Part shown: positions 1 through 8,488 of the stretch, piece after piece
How the letters are laid out: the number at the start of each line of letters is the position of its first letter
Numbering within the stretch: the stretch's first letter is position 1
Assembly (NCBI RefSeq): GCF_020278625.1
Contig: NZ_JADAKK010000013.1
Location: forward strand, 4,047 to 21,631
Direction of reading: 5' to 3'
DNA from: Wolbachia endosymbiont of Mansonella ozzardi
Lineage (GTDB): Bacteria; Pseudomonadota; Alphaproteobacteria; Rickettsiales; Anaplasmataceae
Length of the DNA: 17,585 nt
Translations under genes and position numbers: made by a program
The notes under the pieces: model-generated
What the model was told of the DNA's origin: nothing
Databases searched by the model: none
The model's input: the letters and a program-made list of their open reading frames with translations, nothing else

Positions 1-88
1 AAATAAGATTGAGAGTTCAATATTCAGTATCTTAAATGAATATTTACTAAAAAGGCCTATAATTAAAGTCCAAATAGAACAAGTATGA
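1..88 (+). CDS. 3' end of an upstream gene, possibly RNase J
   Basis: An open frame runs from base 2 to a TGA at 86-88 and would encode the last 28 residues of a protein entering from the left, ending KRPIIKVQIEQV. The pattern of a short amphipathic stretch, a basic pair, Pro and then alternating hydrophobic residues resembles the extreme C-terminus of bacterial ribonuclease J (metallo-beta-lactamase/beta-CASP family), but the piece is too short for a firm call. The stop lies one base before the ATG of the tolB pseudogene, so the two were probably co-transcribed. That the frame is coding is moderately likely; the product name is a guess. Confidence 0.4.
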   Translation, partial: NKIESSIFSILNEYLLKRPIIKVQIEQV

Positions 89-89
89 A

Positions 90-1366
90 ATGAATTCTCG
101 TCAGCTAACATTACTTCTTTCGTTATTTCTTCCTTACTTCGCTAAAGTTGCTTTGTATGTTGACATAAGAGAAAACACTGTTGATAATATTAGCCTTGTT
201 GTGTCCAAAATGTGCATGCAAAACAGAGCTGGGGAGTGAGTTAAGCGAAAGCATCACAAAGATAATTGAGGCAAATTTATCCAATTGTAGCTTATTTAAT
301 GTAAAACGTGGTACAGAAGCTAAAATCGCGCTTTACAAACCATGTGGCGATACGTTGGCTACAGTGAGTTTAAGTGAAGTATCAGATAAAGCCTTAGAGT
401 TATCGTTACACTTGTTTTGATTCTTTTACAAAAAGGGAGTTATTTACTCATTCGGTTGTTTTTTCAGCAAAAGATTAGAGAAAGATTGCCCATTTTGTTT
501 CAGATGCGATACATGATAGATTAACTGGTGAGAAAGGGCATTTTAACACGAAGACAGCGTAAATAGCTGAAGAAAAAGATAGTAATTACAAATCCATACG
601 CAGAATTGCTGTTATGAATCAAGATGGAAGTGATATAAAATACTTAACAAATGGCAACAAATTTGTGTCAACACCAAGGTTTGCATCAAGTGGAGATAAT
701 ATTATTTACATCTAATATCTGGGTAGTAGAAGCTACGTAATATTGAAGAATCTAAAAGACAGTACTGAGTCAATAATTAGTGCTTTCGAGGGAGTAATCT
801 CTCCCCGAAATTTTCTCCTGACGGAAAATCTCTTTTAATCTCCCATTCATCTAATGGTAAAGCAAATATGTTGTCTCTAGATTTGAACAGTAAGCGCACG
901 AAAAAACCACTAGAAGTTTGGATATAAGCACTTCTCTCTCTATTTTCCCCAGATCAGAAATATATGGTCTTTAGTTCTGGTGTGAGTGGAAGTCAGCAAC
1001 TATATATCATCGGTTTTACTAATAAAGAATAAAAAGCCTAAGAGAATTAGTTTTGAAAGTGGAAAGTACGCTACACCTATTTGGTCGCCAAATTGGGATC
1101 TTACAGCTTTTACAAAGATCCAATTGGGGAATTTTACATAGGAATTATGTAGCCAGATGGCAAAAAAGAACATCTACTTTCAGAGGGATATAAAATCGAA
1201 TCCCTAGCATGGCTACCAAATGGCAGGGGAACCATCTTTACAAAAACAAAATCACTAAGCGATTCTAAACTATATTCGGTAGACTTAGTAAGAGGAATCA
1301 CAAAATAATTTCTCCCCAACAAATACCTATTTACCAGATTGGTCGCATCTGCCTCTGGTGGAGTAG
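90..1366 (+). pseudogene. tolB: tolB pseudogene (Tol-Pal periplasmic beta-propeller)
   Basis: TolB is the periplasmic beta-propeller protein of the Tol-Pal system, which links the outer-membrane lipoprotein Pal to the inner membrane and supports constriction and envelope integrity. The ATG at 90 opens a signal-peptide-like leader (MNSRQLTLLLSLFLPYFAK). The N-terminal domain continues in another frame around 200-420. Propeller blades can be read further on, with typical pieces such as AVMNQDGSDIKYLTNG (from about 607), SPDGKSLLISHSS (from about 819) and SPDQKYMVFSSG (from about 950), and the C-terminal LPDWS near 1331-1345. Several frameshifts and in-frame stops separate them, for example the TGA ending the leader frame near 235, TGA at 418 and TAA near 715. 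The full length is present with no large deletion, so decay is by point lesions. An intact copy elsewhere cannot be excluded. Confidence 0.85.
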
Positions 1367-1445
1367 AAAATAGATAAGTGACATGAGTAGGTATTGTTTG
1401 GTTGAGAAAATGAAAAGGTAATAACTTTTCAGAATAGATAGGGGG

Positions 1446-1770
1446 CAATAGAAATGAAAAAAACTACTTGACAAATTCCTCCAGCCCAATTACCAAGGTT
1501 GGAGATGTCCAGTTATCTTCATCTGTGCAGATTAAACGACAAGGGTATTATTGTTGGTCTCTTATGTTTAATTTTTTGCACTATGTACATCTTATGTCTT
1601 TATTAATTTCACCTAGACTTCTAGATTTTTCCTATGCAAGCTGAAACGCGCTTATAAGTCGTTTAAGACAATATAGTACGCCAATTTTTAGGATTAGAGA
1701 GTGGGTAACTTCTACCACGGGATTCTTTTACCTTTTTTCTGTTTAGTAAGTTTCTCAGCGCTTAAACTGA
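1446..1770 (+). repeat. Dispersed repeat, plus-oriented copy
   Basis: This stretch is matched in inverted orientation near the right end of the window (16425-16753). The first 40 bases (1446-1485, containing ACTACTTGACAAATTCCTCC) differ from the reverse complement of 16715-16753 by about one substitution and one indel. Further blocks follow in the same order: CAGATTAAACGA at 1528, TATGTTTAATT...TTTGCACTATGT at about 1564-1588, and GTTTAAGACA followed by CGCCAATTT at about 1661-1687. Spacing between blocks is nearly the same in both copies. No coding signal is seen. It is a Wolbachia-style intergenic repeat of unknown mobility. Confidence 0.7.
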
Positions 1771-1779
1771 GGGTCTGTT

Positions 1780-1936
1780 GCAGTTTAAAAGTCGCTAAAT
1801 TGCAGCGTTTAAGACTTAAAAAAACGCCAATACTAAAAATAGGCAATGGCCAGGGGTTCTTTTACCTTTTTTTTCCATTAAGTAAATTTCTTGTGCTAAT
1901 TGTGACTAGACACATAAATGATGTCACGTATATGTA
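1780..1936 (+). repeat. Second, partial unit of the same dispersed repeat
   Basis: Directly after the first copy comes another degenerate unit with GCGTTTAAGACTT, ACGCCAATA, GGGGTTCTTTTACCTTTTTT, then a TTAAGTAAATTTCTT block and TGTCACG at about 1922. The same order is seen at 1650-1770, 2960-3095 and, inverted, 16425-16560. Together with 1446-1770 it fills the space between tolB and the Rpn remnant. A 78-codon open frame here (1701-1937) is not supported as a gene because it runs through the repeat. Confidence 0.6.
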
Positions 1937-2036
1937 GCCAATTGGCATTAAGCCCAGTATCAGCTGGTTTTGCTAATCACAAGGCCACTTGTTTTTAACA
2001 CATCCAAAACAAAAAGATTGAATATTTGTAAGAAGT
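1937..2036. other. Short spacer without recognisable gene
   Basis: Between the repeat units and the first recognisable codons of the Rpn remnant I see AT-rich sequence without a convincing coding frame. It may include the eroded start of the Rpn gene, since the usual N-terminal residues of that family are missing. Confidence 0.3.
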
Positions 2037-2979
2037 AGTGCATAATTTTAATGCTTTTTAAGGTATTTCTTATACCTTAAAAAGAGTATTTGATACTGAA
2101 AAGAATAAAGATATTCTTATTTATTTCTTAAATGATATTTTAGGCTTTGCTGGCTTAGCTGCAATTCAGGACGTTGGATTTTAGCTACCATTCTGGACCC
2201 TGAAATTGCCGCTAAAAAGCAGAGTATTGTCGATGTTTTGTGTAAGGACTCTCAAGGGTTCCAGATATATTATAGAAATGTAGCTTACTAAGACCAGAGG
2301 CTTAGAAAGCGCGTTCAATATTATTCTACTAAAGCTTACTCAAGTTAAGCGGATCAAGGTGATGATTGTCATAAACTCAAGCAAATTATCTTCATAGCTG
2401 TTGCTGATTGTATTATTTTTCCAGATAAAGGCTAAGCACAAATCAAATCATACTATTCGGGATGAGAATACCAATGAACATGACTTAAAGGACTTCTATT
2501 TCGTATTCGTTGAACTACCAAAATTTACAAAGACGGAAGAAGATCAACTGGAAAGTATAGTAGAAAAATGGTGTTATTTTTTTCGATATGCAGCAGAAAC
2601 AAGGGGAGAGTACCTAGATAAAATAGTAGGTAGTGACGTAAATAAAACGAGCTTATGAAGAGATGAATAAGTTTAATTGGTCGGAAGAAGAATTACTAGC
2701 ATATGAACAAATGAAAAAACGCATAATAGATGAGATAGTTGCTTTTGCTTAAAAATTTGATGAGGGTGTTAAGTTGGGTAAGAAAGAGGTAGACAAAAAG
2801 GAATCTCCGTCGATTATCAAAAAGGCAGGGCGGAAGAGAGAGGAGAGTGAAAAATAGGCTAAAATTGCTGTGGCTAAAAACCTGCTTAAAGCTAGCGTAT
2901 CTGTTGATATCATAGCTTAAACTACTGGTCCTTCCTAGGGCTGAAATTGTACCAACTCAGAGAAGAAGTCACGAGTTAA
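2037..2979 (+). pseudogene. Rpn-family recombination-promoting nuclease / PD-(D/E)XK transposase, broken
   Basis: Rpn proteins are PD-(D/E)XK nucleases found in many copies in Wolbachia and linked to RecA-independent recombination and mobile DNA. The remnant can be read nearly end to end by switching frame: LKRVFDTEKNKDILIYFLND (about 2077-2136), the core IVDVLCKDSQG in a second frame, and YIIEM followed by TAG where the family normally has the catalytic E-x-Q/K (a stop in place of Gln, near 2283). It continues with ADCIIFPDK, TIRDENTNEHDLKDFYF (2456-2506), FNWSEEELLAYEQ (about 2671), the lysine/glutamate-rich tail with LLKASVSVDIIA, and finally QLREEVTS with TAA at 2977-2979. At least four frameshifts and several stops are present. 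The N-terminal residues before LKRVF are not recognisable. Confidence 0.8.
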
Positions 2980-3095
2980 CCGCTTAGCTACCAATATATT
3001 TTGAAGTAAACTGTCCACAGGGCTTCTTTTGCTTTTTTTACTTGGTAAATTTCTTAATATTTTAGTTGCTGAGGCAACAAATAGTGTCACGCATA
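2960..3095 (+). repeat. Third unit of the dispersed repeat family
   Basis: Overlapping the tail of the Rpn remnant is another degenerate unit: CAGGGCTTCTTTTGCTTTTTTT, then TGGTAAATTTCTTAATATT, then AGTGTCACGCATAAGG. It matches the 3' half of the units at 1720-1765, 1850-1936 and the inverted unit at 16425-16490. The start of this unit is poorly conserved, so the left boundary is approximate. Confidence 0.5.
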
Positions 3096-3131
3096 AGGTT
3101 ACTTGGATGGCACTGACATTATGCATCCATT

Positions 3132-4141
3132 CTACTGTAATGCAGGTAAATCAATCTGTAAATTCTGCACACCCATAAAAAACATACCTTCTTTTTCATC
3201 TTGAATGCCAATGGTAGTGTGGGTGTTAAGAGATAAGGGATCGTTTGTATACCTATGACCTATTTCTTGAATTGTGAACACCGGAAAGTCGACACTTTTT
3301 GCAAATCCCTCTATTTACGATTTCAATAAGATTATCGATTATCGTTACCGGAATATTAGTAAAGCTACCAAAAATCACCGCTTGCGCTCCATCGAAAGTA
3401 TGAACTTGTTTTAGGTGATCTAAGCTGCGCTCCATTGCATATGGATAAACTCTTATGTCTTCCAAAAATGAAATTTTGCCTTTTGCATTTACTTGCCAAG
3501 CAGTTCCTATGCTATTTTCAATTAAAGTCATATTATCACCAATAATTTTAGATTCTAATCTGCCGTTTTTTAGTTTTATACCATTGTCGATTATTTTTAA
3601 GTTGTCAAATCTAATGGAATCTCGTTTGTTCAGAATTAACTCTTTTAATTTTCAACAGAGCTATCAGAAACGGAGTTATTTACTATTATTTCCAACATGG
3701 TACTGTAAAGAGTTTGCCAATCGCATTTAGCTTGTAGATAAATGTGTAAGACAGTTATATCGCTATACCCCATGAGAATTTTTTAGGCAATTCTTTCTTT
3801 TTTATCATTGGGTGACTTTTCTAGATAGGAAATCAACCGGGAAACTCCTGTTCCTCCTCTAATGCACCAAGTTATTTTGCTATCGTCAGTTAAGGCACTA
3901 ATCAAATCATTTGCTCTGAATTCGTCGGATCTAGAGTGAAATGGACTATCGTTACTGTGTATTTTCTCCGAAACATGGGGATAAAAATCCAAGGCTTCCA
4001 CATATTCTTTCACGGTAGTTGGATCTGATTCTTTTCCCTTTGAAGAAGGAGAAATAATATCAACTTGATCAACTGCACAGACACCCGTGTTAATACATAA
4101 AACAAGGAGAAGTATAAAATGTAAACAATAACGAAACGCAT
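3132..4141 (-). pseudogene. ldcA: LD-carboxypeptidase (peptidase S66) pseudogene
   Basis: Family members remove the terminal D-Ala from murein tetrapeptides in peptidoglycan turnover. The ATG at 4141 overlaps the lipB stop (TAATG), so the gene was translationally coupled to lipB. A hydrophobic leader (FILLLVLCINTGVCA) reads in a different frame from that ATG, showing an early frameshift. The body then has the family motif CIRGGTGVSRLISYLEK (about 3825-3875), a TAA at 3783-3785 that looks like a single substitution, and in the same frame the nucleophile motif GYSDIT (3751-3768, catalytic Ser). After stops and a frameshift near 3650 come NMTLIENSIGTAWQ, KISFLED, and, after a frameshift near 3290, FTIQEIGHRYTNDPLSL with the catalytic His. 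TAG is at 3132-3134. The length, about 336 codons, is normal for the family, so every motif survives but the frame is broken at several points. Confidence 0.8.
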
Positions 4142-4758
4142 TAAAATATCTTATGAAACTCTTTTTTTAATATGTCGTCCAATTCAGAAAGTGAAACTTC
4201 GACTCCTAGTTCTTTCATTGATGTAGCACCATAATCTTTCAGCCCGCAAGGAATAATGCCTCTGTAGTGAGAAAGATCTGGAGAAACGTTAAGTGCTATG
4301 CCATGGTAAGTTATCCATTTTCTTACACGAATGCCAAAAGCTGCTATTTTCCCTTCTACTCCGTTGTTGTTCACCCAAATACCTATTCTATCTTCTTTGA
4401 ATTCTCCGTTGGTATTAAAGTACTTTAGAACATTAATGATCCAATTACTTAGATCTCTGATATATAGCCTTATATCGCATTTATTTCTTTTTTTAAGATT
4501 GAGCATTAGATATATAATGCGCTGACCCGGGCCATGGTATGTATATTTACCACCCCTGCCTGTTTTATATACAGGAAATAATTTTTCAACAATGTCGTCA
4601 TCTGTTGCGCTGATTCCTGCTGTGTAAAGCGGAGGGTGCTGGAGCAGCCATACTAGCTCATCAGATAAACTATCGTAAATTCTTTGAATTTTTACTTCCA
4701 TGAATTTTACGGCATGGTTATAATCGATAAGCTGATTAGATACTAGCCACTTTACCAT
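4141..4758 (-). CDS. lipB: Lipoyl(octanoyl) transferase LipB
   Basis: LipB moves octanoate from acyl carrier protein to lipoyl domains of 2-oxoacid dehydrogenases, the first step of lipoate assembly before LipA inserts sulfur. It acts in the cytosol. The 205-residue product is of normal length. The family signature RGGKYTYHGPGQ lies at residues 68-79, the substrate-pocket stretch GKIAAFGIRVRKWITYHG at 136-153 contains the conserved Lys (K137), and the catalytic Cys is C171 in IPCGLKDYGATSM. The ATG at 4758 is preceded by only a weak purine stretch. The gene heads a short operon, since its TAA shares a base with the start of the downstream ldcA remnant. No lesions are seen. Confidence 0.95.
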   Translation of the reverse strand: MVKWLVSNQLIDYNHAVKFMEVKIQRIYDSLSDELVWLLQHPPLYTAGISATDDDIVEKLFPVYKTGRGGKYTYHGPGQRIIYLMLNLKKRNKCDIRLYIRDLSNWIINVLKYFNTNGEFKEDRIGIWVNNNGVEGKIAAFGIRVRKWITYHGIALNVSPDLSHYRGIIPCGLKDYGATSMKELGVEVSLSELDDILKKEFHKIF

Positions 4759-5041
4759 GTTACATTTCTTTGCTATTTAAATCTGTTAATGTCATCCCAA
4801 TGCATAACACTGACCACAGTTTTCTTTATTCCTAATGATATCTTGTAATGCATTAACTTCTGTGCCATTAGCAAGAGCCAGTTATGGTAAATCTTCATTT
4901 GTTTGTCAACACAGGTGCACAAAATCTTCTTTACATATAGGTAACTTCTTTTATTGAGAAATTCAGGGAAATTCCGTATAATTGTTGTAGTAGGTTTTAG
5001 TAAAACATACGTCAGACTCAAGATTCAGCATAACTTTTAAT
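4759..5041. other. Spacer with eroded coding-like sequence
   Basis: On the minus strand upstream of lipB two overlapping frames look faintly protein-like: an 82-codon open frame (4773-5021) and, in another frame, LANGTEVNALQDIIRNKEN followed by CGQCYALG. I cannot assign either to a family, and both are interrupted or lack a ribosome binding site. It may be another dead gene, or simply the promoter region of lipB. Confidence 0.25.
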
Positions 5042-5223
5042 AATGAAATTTTAGAGTATCTTGTTAAGTTGGCTAGAATAAAAAACAGTCCATTCAAGAT
5101 CTGGCGCAAGAGCTAATGCAAGAAGCAATTGAAATTGAGGAAAAAGATATGGCACTAGCTGAACTTGCTGCTAAATGCCCAGGTGCAGAAAGAGTTAAGC
5201 TTGAAGATGTTAAGTGGGAATAA
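5042..5223 (+). pseudogene. RelB/DinJ-like antitoxin remnant
   Basis: The readable pieces are NEILEYLVKLARI in one frame (5042 onward) and, after a frameshift near 5083, KQSIQDLAQELMQEAIE followed by AAKCPGAERVKLEDVKWE, ending with TAA at 5221-5223. Length, the small helical N-terminal part and the acidic C-terminal tail suit a type II antitoxin, as does its place directly before a RelE/ParE-like remnant. The TAA overlaps the toxin start (GTG at 5214), the usual arrangement for such pairs. The N-terminus is shortened and frameshifted, so it is unlikely to work. Confidence 0.55.
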
Positions 5224-5483
5224 AGCCCTACAAAATTGAATTTCTAAAGGATGTTACAGAACGGATTTTCCAGCTCTCCCAAAAACAATAAGATTGAGAG
5301 TTGAAAAAGTCATATAAAGAGCACTTCATAGTTAATCCTGAGAAAATAGGGAAGTCTTTGTCATACAAATTTAAAGGATCTCGTAAAGTATGAATAGATG
5401 ATTACCGTGTGATTTATGAAAGAAATAATATAGAACGTATGGTAGTAGTTAGTGCAATAAGACATAGGAAAGCTAGTTACTAG
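5214..5483 (+). pseudogene. RelE/ParE-superfamily toxin remnant
   Basis: The reading starts with GTG at 5214 (GIKPYKIEFLKDVTER), shifts frame to DFPALPKTIRLRVEKVI, shifts again to KEHFIVNPEKIGKSLSYKFK, and ends SAIRHRKASY with TAG at 5481-5483. An in-frame TGA near 5390 sits where Arg is expected before IDDYRVIYE, one of the most conserved stretches of RelE-like mRNA interferases. Total length, about 90 codons, is normal for the family. Two frameshifts and one stop make it inactive. It overlaps the antitoxin remnant by ten bases. Confidence 0.7.
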
Positions 5484-5842
5484 CATAATTAATTATGCAG
5501 CACTCCTTCCTGATCCATTCTCTATCTTAGGTGGCTTCGCTCAGCTCAGAAAAAAGCTCATTTTTTTAATCATTCCCTCCTGCCTTTTACTGCTGTGTAG
5601 AGATTGTTTTCAAACATGACGTTCATATGTGTGATACCAATTTATATAATTCCACCATAATTTCAATTTTTCAACAAATTCAATTTTTTCAACAAACAGG
5701 GGACAAATATGAATCTCAATATCTTTCAAAGGAAAAAGCACATGAATACTCTACTTTGCAGCTCATAATGGAGCCAAGTTGGAGTGAGCTTATATGCAAG
5801 TTTTGCTGAGGAAGGCTAGTCAAAAATGTTATTGTCTTTTGA
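5484..5842. other. Stretch without recognisable gene
   Basis: This 359-base stretch separates the toxin remnant from the portal remnant. It holds a 60-codon open frame (5627-5809) that has no ribosome binding site and resembles nothing I recognise, and a minus-strand piece near 5500-5600 reading KPPKIENGSG that could be the tail of another lost gene. It may represent deleted phage structural sequence, but the bases do not show that. Confidence 0.3.
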
Positions 5843-6515
5843 GTAATCAACATGATTGCAAATTCTGTATCTTCAGTACCTTTTATTCTTTACCAACGCG
5901 CTAAGCGGGGAAAGTCACAACTAAAAGTCCATCCGTCACTGAAGTTGCTTTCTTCTCCTAGCCCAATAACATAAAAATTAGGGTTCATTGAAGGAATTAT
6001 GACTTATCGATTAATTAGCGGCAATGCTTATGTGTTGATGATTGAGTCGAAAAACAGGTCATTACTCAAGCTCCGTCAACGCTGGAAGGCCAATATTGCT
6101 TGAAGGAGGCGCTTGGATGGAAAGAAATGAATCTATCGTCAAGAGATATGGATTTTATTGAACCCAAACACAGCTCAGCCTGCGATATTGCACTGGCTTT
6201 TGGCGTTCCACCGCAGTTGCTTAGCATACCAGGCGACAACACTTACAGCAATTTGGTCGAAGCACACCTTTCCCTTTGGAAGCAAACGGTTTTGCTAACA
6301 CTGGAAAATATCGTCTATCACCTAAATTCTTGGCTAACACCGAGATTTGGTAAAGATCTGTGCTTGTCATACGACAAAGATGCAATAGAAATTCTCATGA
6401 AAAGAGACAAAAGCTGTGGAAATACGTGAAAAACACGAGCTTCATGACCATCAATGAAAAAAGGAAAGCATTTGGCCAGTCGTTGCTTCTGGGTGATGAT
6501 GGGTTAAAAGTTTAA
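5843..6515 (+). pseudogene. Phage WO-type portal protein remnant (HK97-family portal) with internal deletion
   Basis: Portal proteins form the dodecameric ring through which tailed phages package DNA. The left part reads IANSVSSVPFILYQRAKRGK and then HPSLKLLSSPSP (from about 5854), followed after a stop at 5968 by FIEGIMTYRLISGNAYVLMI (to about 6046). The right part reads NAGRPILLEGG and, after a frameshift near 6108, GWKEMNLSSRDMDFIEPKHS, IALAFGVPPQLLSIPGDNTY (about 6187-6246), NSWLTPRFGKDL and, after one more frameshift near 6410, FMTINEKRKAFGQ, with TAA at 6513-6515. The segment that should join YVLMIES to NAGRP, roughly a third of the protein by family expectation, is missing. So both deletion and frameshifts are present, and the N-terminus is also truncated. 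No terminase or head genes are adjacent, so this is an orphan prophage scrap. Confidence 0.8.
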
Positions 6516-6581
6516 TATATATTATTAAATTTAATAGTATTATTGAATATTTTTTAATATGAGGTAATTACGTCAGGGACA

Positions 6582-8345
6582 ATGCAAGAAAGTCAAAATG
6601 AATCGGAAGAATTAGGTCAGTTTAATCAAGAACAATGGGATCAATTTATAAAAGACTCGATTGAAAAGGAAAAGAAAAAGTTAGAAGCAGCGGAAGAAGA
6701 ATTTAAGAAAAACAAGAGAAGGAATATAGAAATCTTAGAAAAACATTTCCATGATAGAACACTTCAACCTCCTAGTGAGTTTAACAAAATAGGGGAAAAA
6801 GAAACAGGTTGTAGTTCAGGATTTTGAGGCAGAGCACCAGTATGGTGAAAGCGATACAGCGACTTTCATGGTTAAGTCTGTTTTAAACCACACTCTGATA
6901 GGAGAGAGAAAGCAGTCTAAATTAGAGCAGTTCAGAAAATCCTTCTACAAAAGATCAAGAAAAGCTATAAAATTGCAAAACCATGCGGTTTGTCAGATTA
7001 TACAATAGATGGTCTTCTTGATTCATCATAGCAGCAGGTAGAAAGTAATATATGTTATGATGATCTGAATATTGCCGATTTTATTGGAAAATATATTACT
7101 GTGATTTATATAAGCTGTTTTTATATGATGGAGCTCCGGTTATTAAGTTAGTAACAAATAATAATTTGCCAGAAAAAAGATTTACTGATAGTAGTAATGA
7201 ATTTAGAGAATGCATTGAGCAAGAGAAAGATCAAGATTAACTTCACTTGAGATCAAAGTTTTTGGATAAGTTTTACAACATTAGTGAATCTTAAGGAAAA
7301 AGGCAAAAATTACCAAGATGCAAAAGGTTTTGAAAAAATATTAGCTGCTCAAATGTTGCTTGGGGAAGATGACATTATGCAAACAGAAAACCTTGGCGTG
7401 ACAGAAAAAGAATATGAAAATGTAAAGGGTAAAAAGGTAAAAGAAAAACTCTGGGCAAAAATTGACCATGGTGGTCTCTTTAACTTCTGTGTTAACCACT
7501 GTAGCAAAATTCCATTGCTTGTGCTTGACTTTAAAACCTTATATGGAATTGAACTGGATTATAAAAGATTAGCGTTCGAATTAAGCACGCATGTTAAGAC
7601 TATGTCTGAAAATAAGGAGCTGATTGACAGGTTAATAGACAAAAAAGCTAGTAATTTAAATCAACTTCTAAATCCTAAAATGAAGTTTACTCTTAGATAT
7701 CTATCTAGTATTTTACCGCCAGTTTTTTGTGAAGAGGTGTTTAGTTATTCAGCTAAGTCTAGGGAATTTGTGTCTGACATAGGTAATAATTTAGGTAGTT
7801 ACTTTAAGCAGAGGTTACAGAATCAAATTCAGACTATGAGAGAATATTCAGAAGTGCTACATGTTATAACAGAAATTGAGAATAATATTCAGAGTCTTGC
7901 TGTAATTTACTAGCACTTTTTAATTCTCAATTTAAAGATCCATTGACTTGGACAATAGAAACAGGTAAAAAACTTGATGGTAGAGACCCTACAGTTTGGG
8001 CAAATAGATAATGGCAAAAACATTGAGGGTAAAGATTCTATAACCTGGACAGTAGATGATGGTAAAAACATTTAGGGAAAAAGCCAAAAAAGTGGAAGGT
8101 GCAGTTAGTGAAATTTGTAAATAAAGCCTTACTTCCAATTGCTGGTCCGGCAACTGTTGCTTGTATTGGTTTTGTTATTGTAAATTCAAATATAGCGTTA
8201 ATTATTTCTGTAGCTGTGGTTGCATTAATTGCATTGCTTATTGTTAAGCCCATTGTTTCATATGTACAAAAAGACTTGTTATAAAATAGCACTACAAGCA
8301 GAAGCTTAACAACTCAAGTGCTGAACAACTTCAAGAGGAGCTCTC
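6582..8345 (+). pseudogene. Large broken gene of unknown function with coiled coil, 16-residue repeats and hydrophobic C-terminus
   Basis: I do not recognise a named family. Reading across frameshifts gives one long protein of roughly 560-590 residues. The N-terminus from ATG 6582 is rich in Glu and Lys (about residues 25-60, likely coiled coil). Next comes FEAEHQYGESDTATFMVKSV in a second frame, KIAKPCGLSDYTIDGLLDSS ending in a TAG near 7030, and DLYKLFLYDGAPVIKLV. An uninterrupted 209-codon block follows (7284-7913, from ISESLKEKGKNYQDAKGF on), then three copies of a 16-residue repeat (7934-8078). The last clear part is a hydrophobic segment (8099-8283) with two likely membrane helices and the tail VSYVQKDLL. 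Coding-like codons (NNSSAEQLQEELS) continue in another frame to about 8345. Five or more frameshifts are needed. Coiled coil plus C-terminal membrane segments is a layout seen in Wolbachia candidate effectors, which is only inference. Confidence 0.6.
7934..8078 (+). repeat. Three tandem 48-base units encoding a 16-residue repeat
   Basis: Unit 1 (7934-7981) reads KDPLTWTIETGKKLDG. Unit 2 (7982-8030) reads RDPTVWA, then after a one-base insertion IDNGKNIEG. Unit 3 (8031-8078) reads KDSITWTVDDGKNI, a TAG, then G. Lengths are 48, 49 and 48 bases. The consensus is K/R-D-P-x-x-W-x-I/V-x-x-G-K-x-I/L-x-G. Nucleotide divergence between units is much greater than expected for a recent slippage expansion, so the array is old. 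Confidence 0.7.
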
Positions 8346-8488
8346 AATTTAGGGTAATTCACATAAGTTAGGTCTATGCTTAAAAATGTTTGTACTTAAA
8401 TATACAACGAGTGCCTTTTGCCGGTAAAATAGCACTTTACTTTACATAGGATTTGGATATCATTTGAAATATATTTTTGAGAGTTAAT

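Noticed and set aside
2..17. A 16-base string (AATAAGATTGAGAGTT) shared by the window start and the toxin remnant at 5287-5302.
   Set aside because: The match does not extend on either side, is AT-rich, and falls in different reading frames of unrelated genes, so chance is the simplest explanation.
1134..1448. A 104-codon open frame on the minus strand.
   Set aside because: It lies opposite readable tolB blades and the repeat start, and has no ribosome binding site or family resemblance.
1650..3095. CRISPR-like array from the repeated TTCTTTTACC units.
   Set aside because: Units are long, degenerate, unevenly spaced and recur inverted 13 kb away; there are no spacers of constant length and no cas genes.
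4773..5021. An 82-codon minus-strand gene upstream of lipB.
   Set aside because: No ribosome binding site, no family resemblance, and another frame in the same stretch looks equally coding-like.
8099..8284. A separate small membrane-protein gene.
   Set aside because: It has no good start or ribosome binding site and follows directly the repeat part of the larger broken gene, so it is better seen as that gene's tail.
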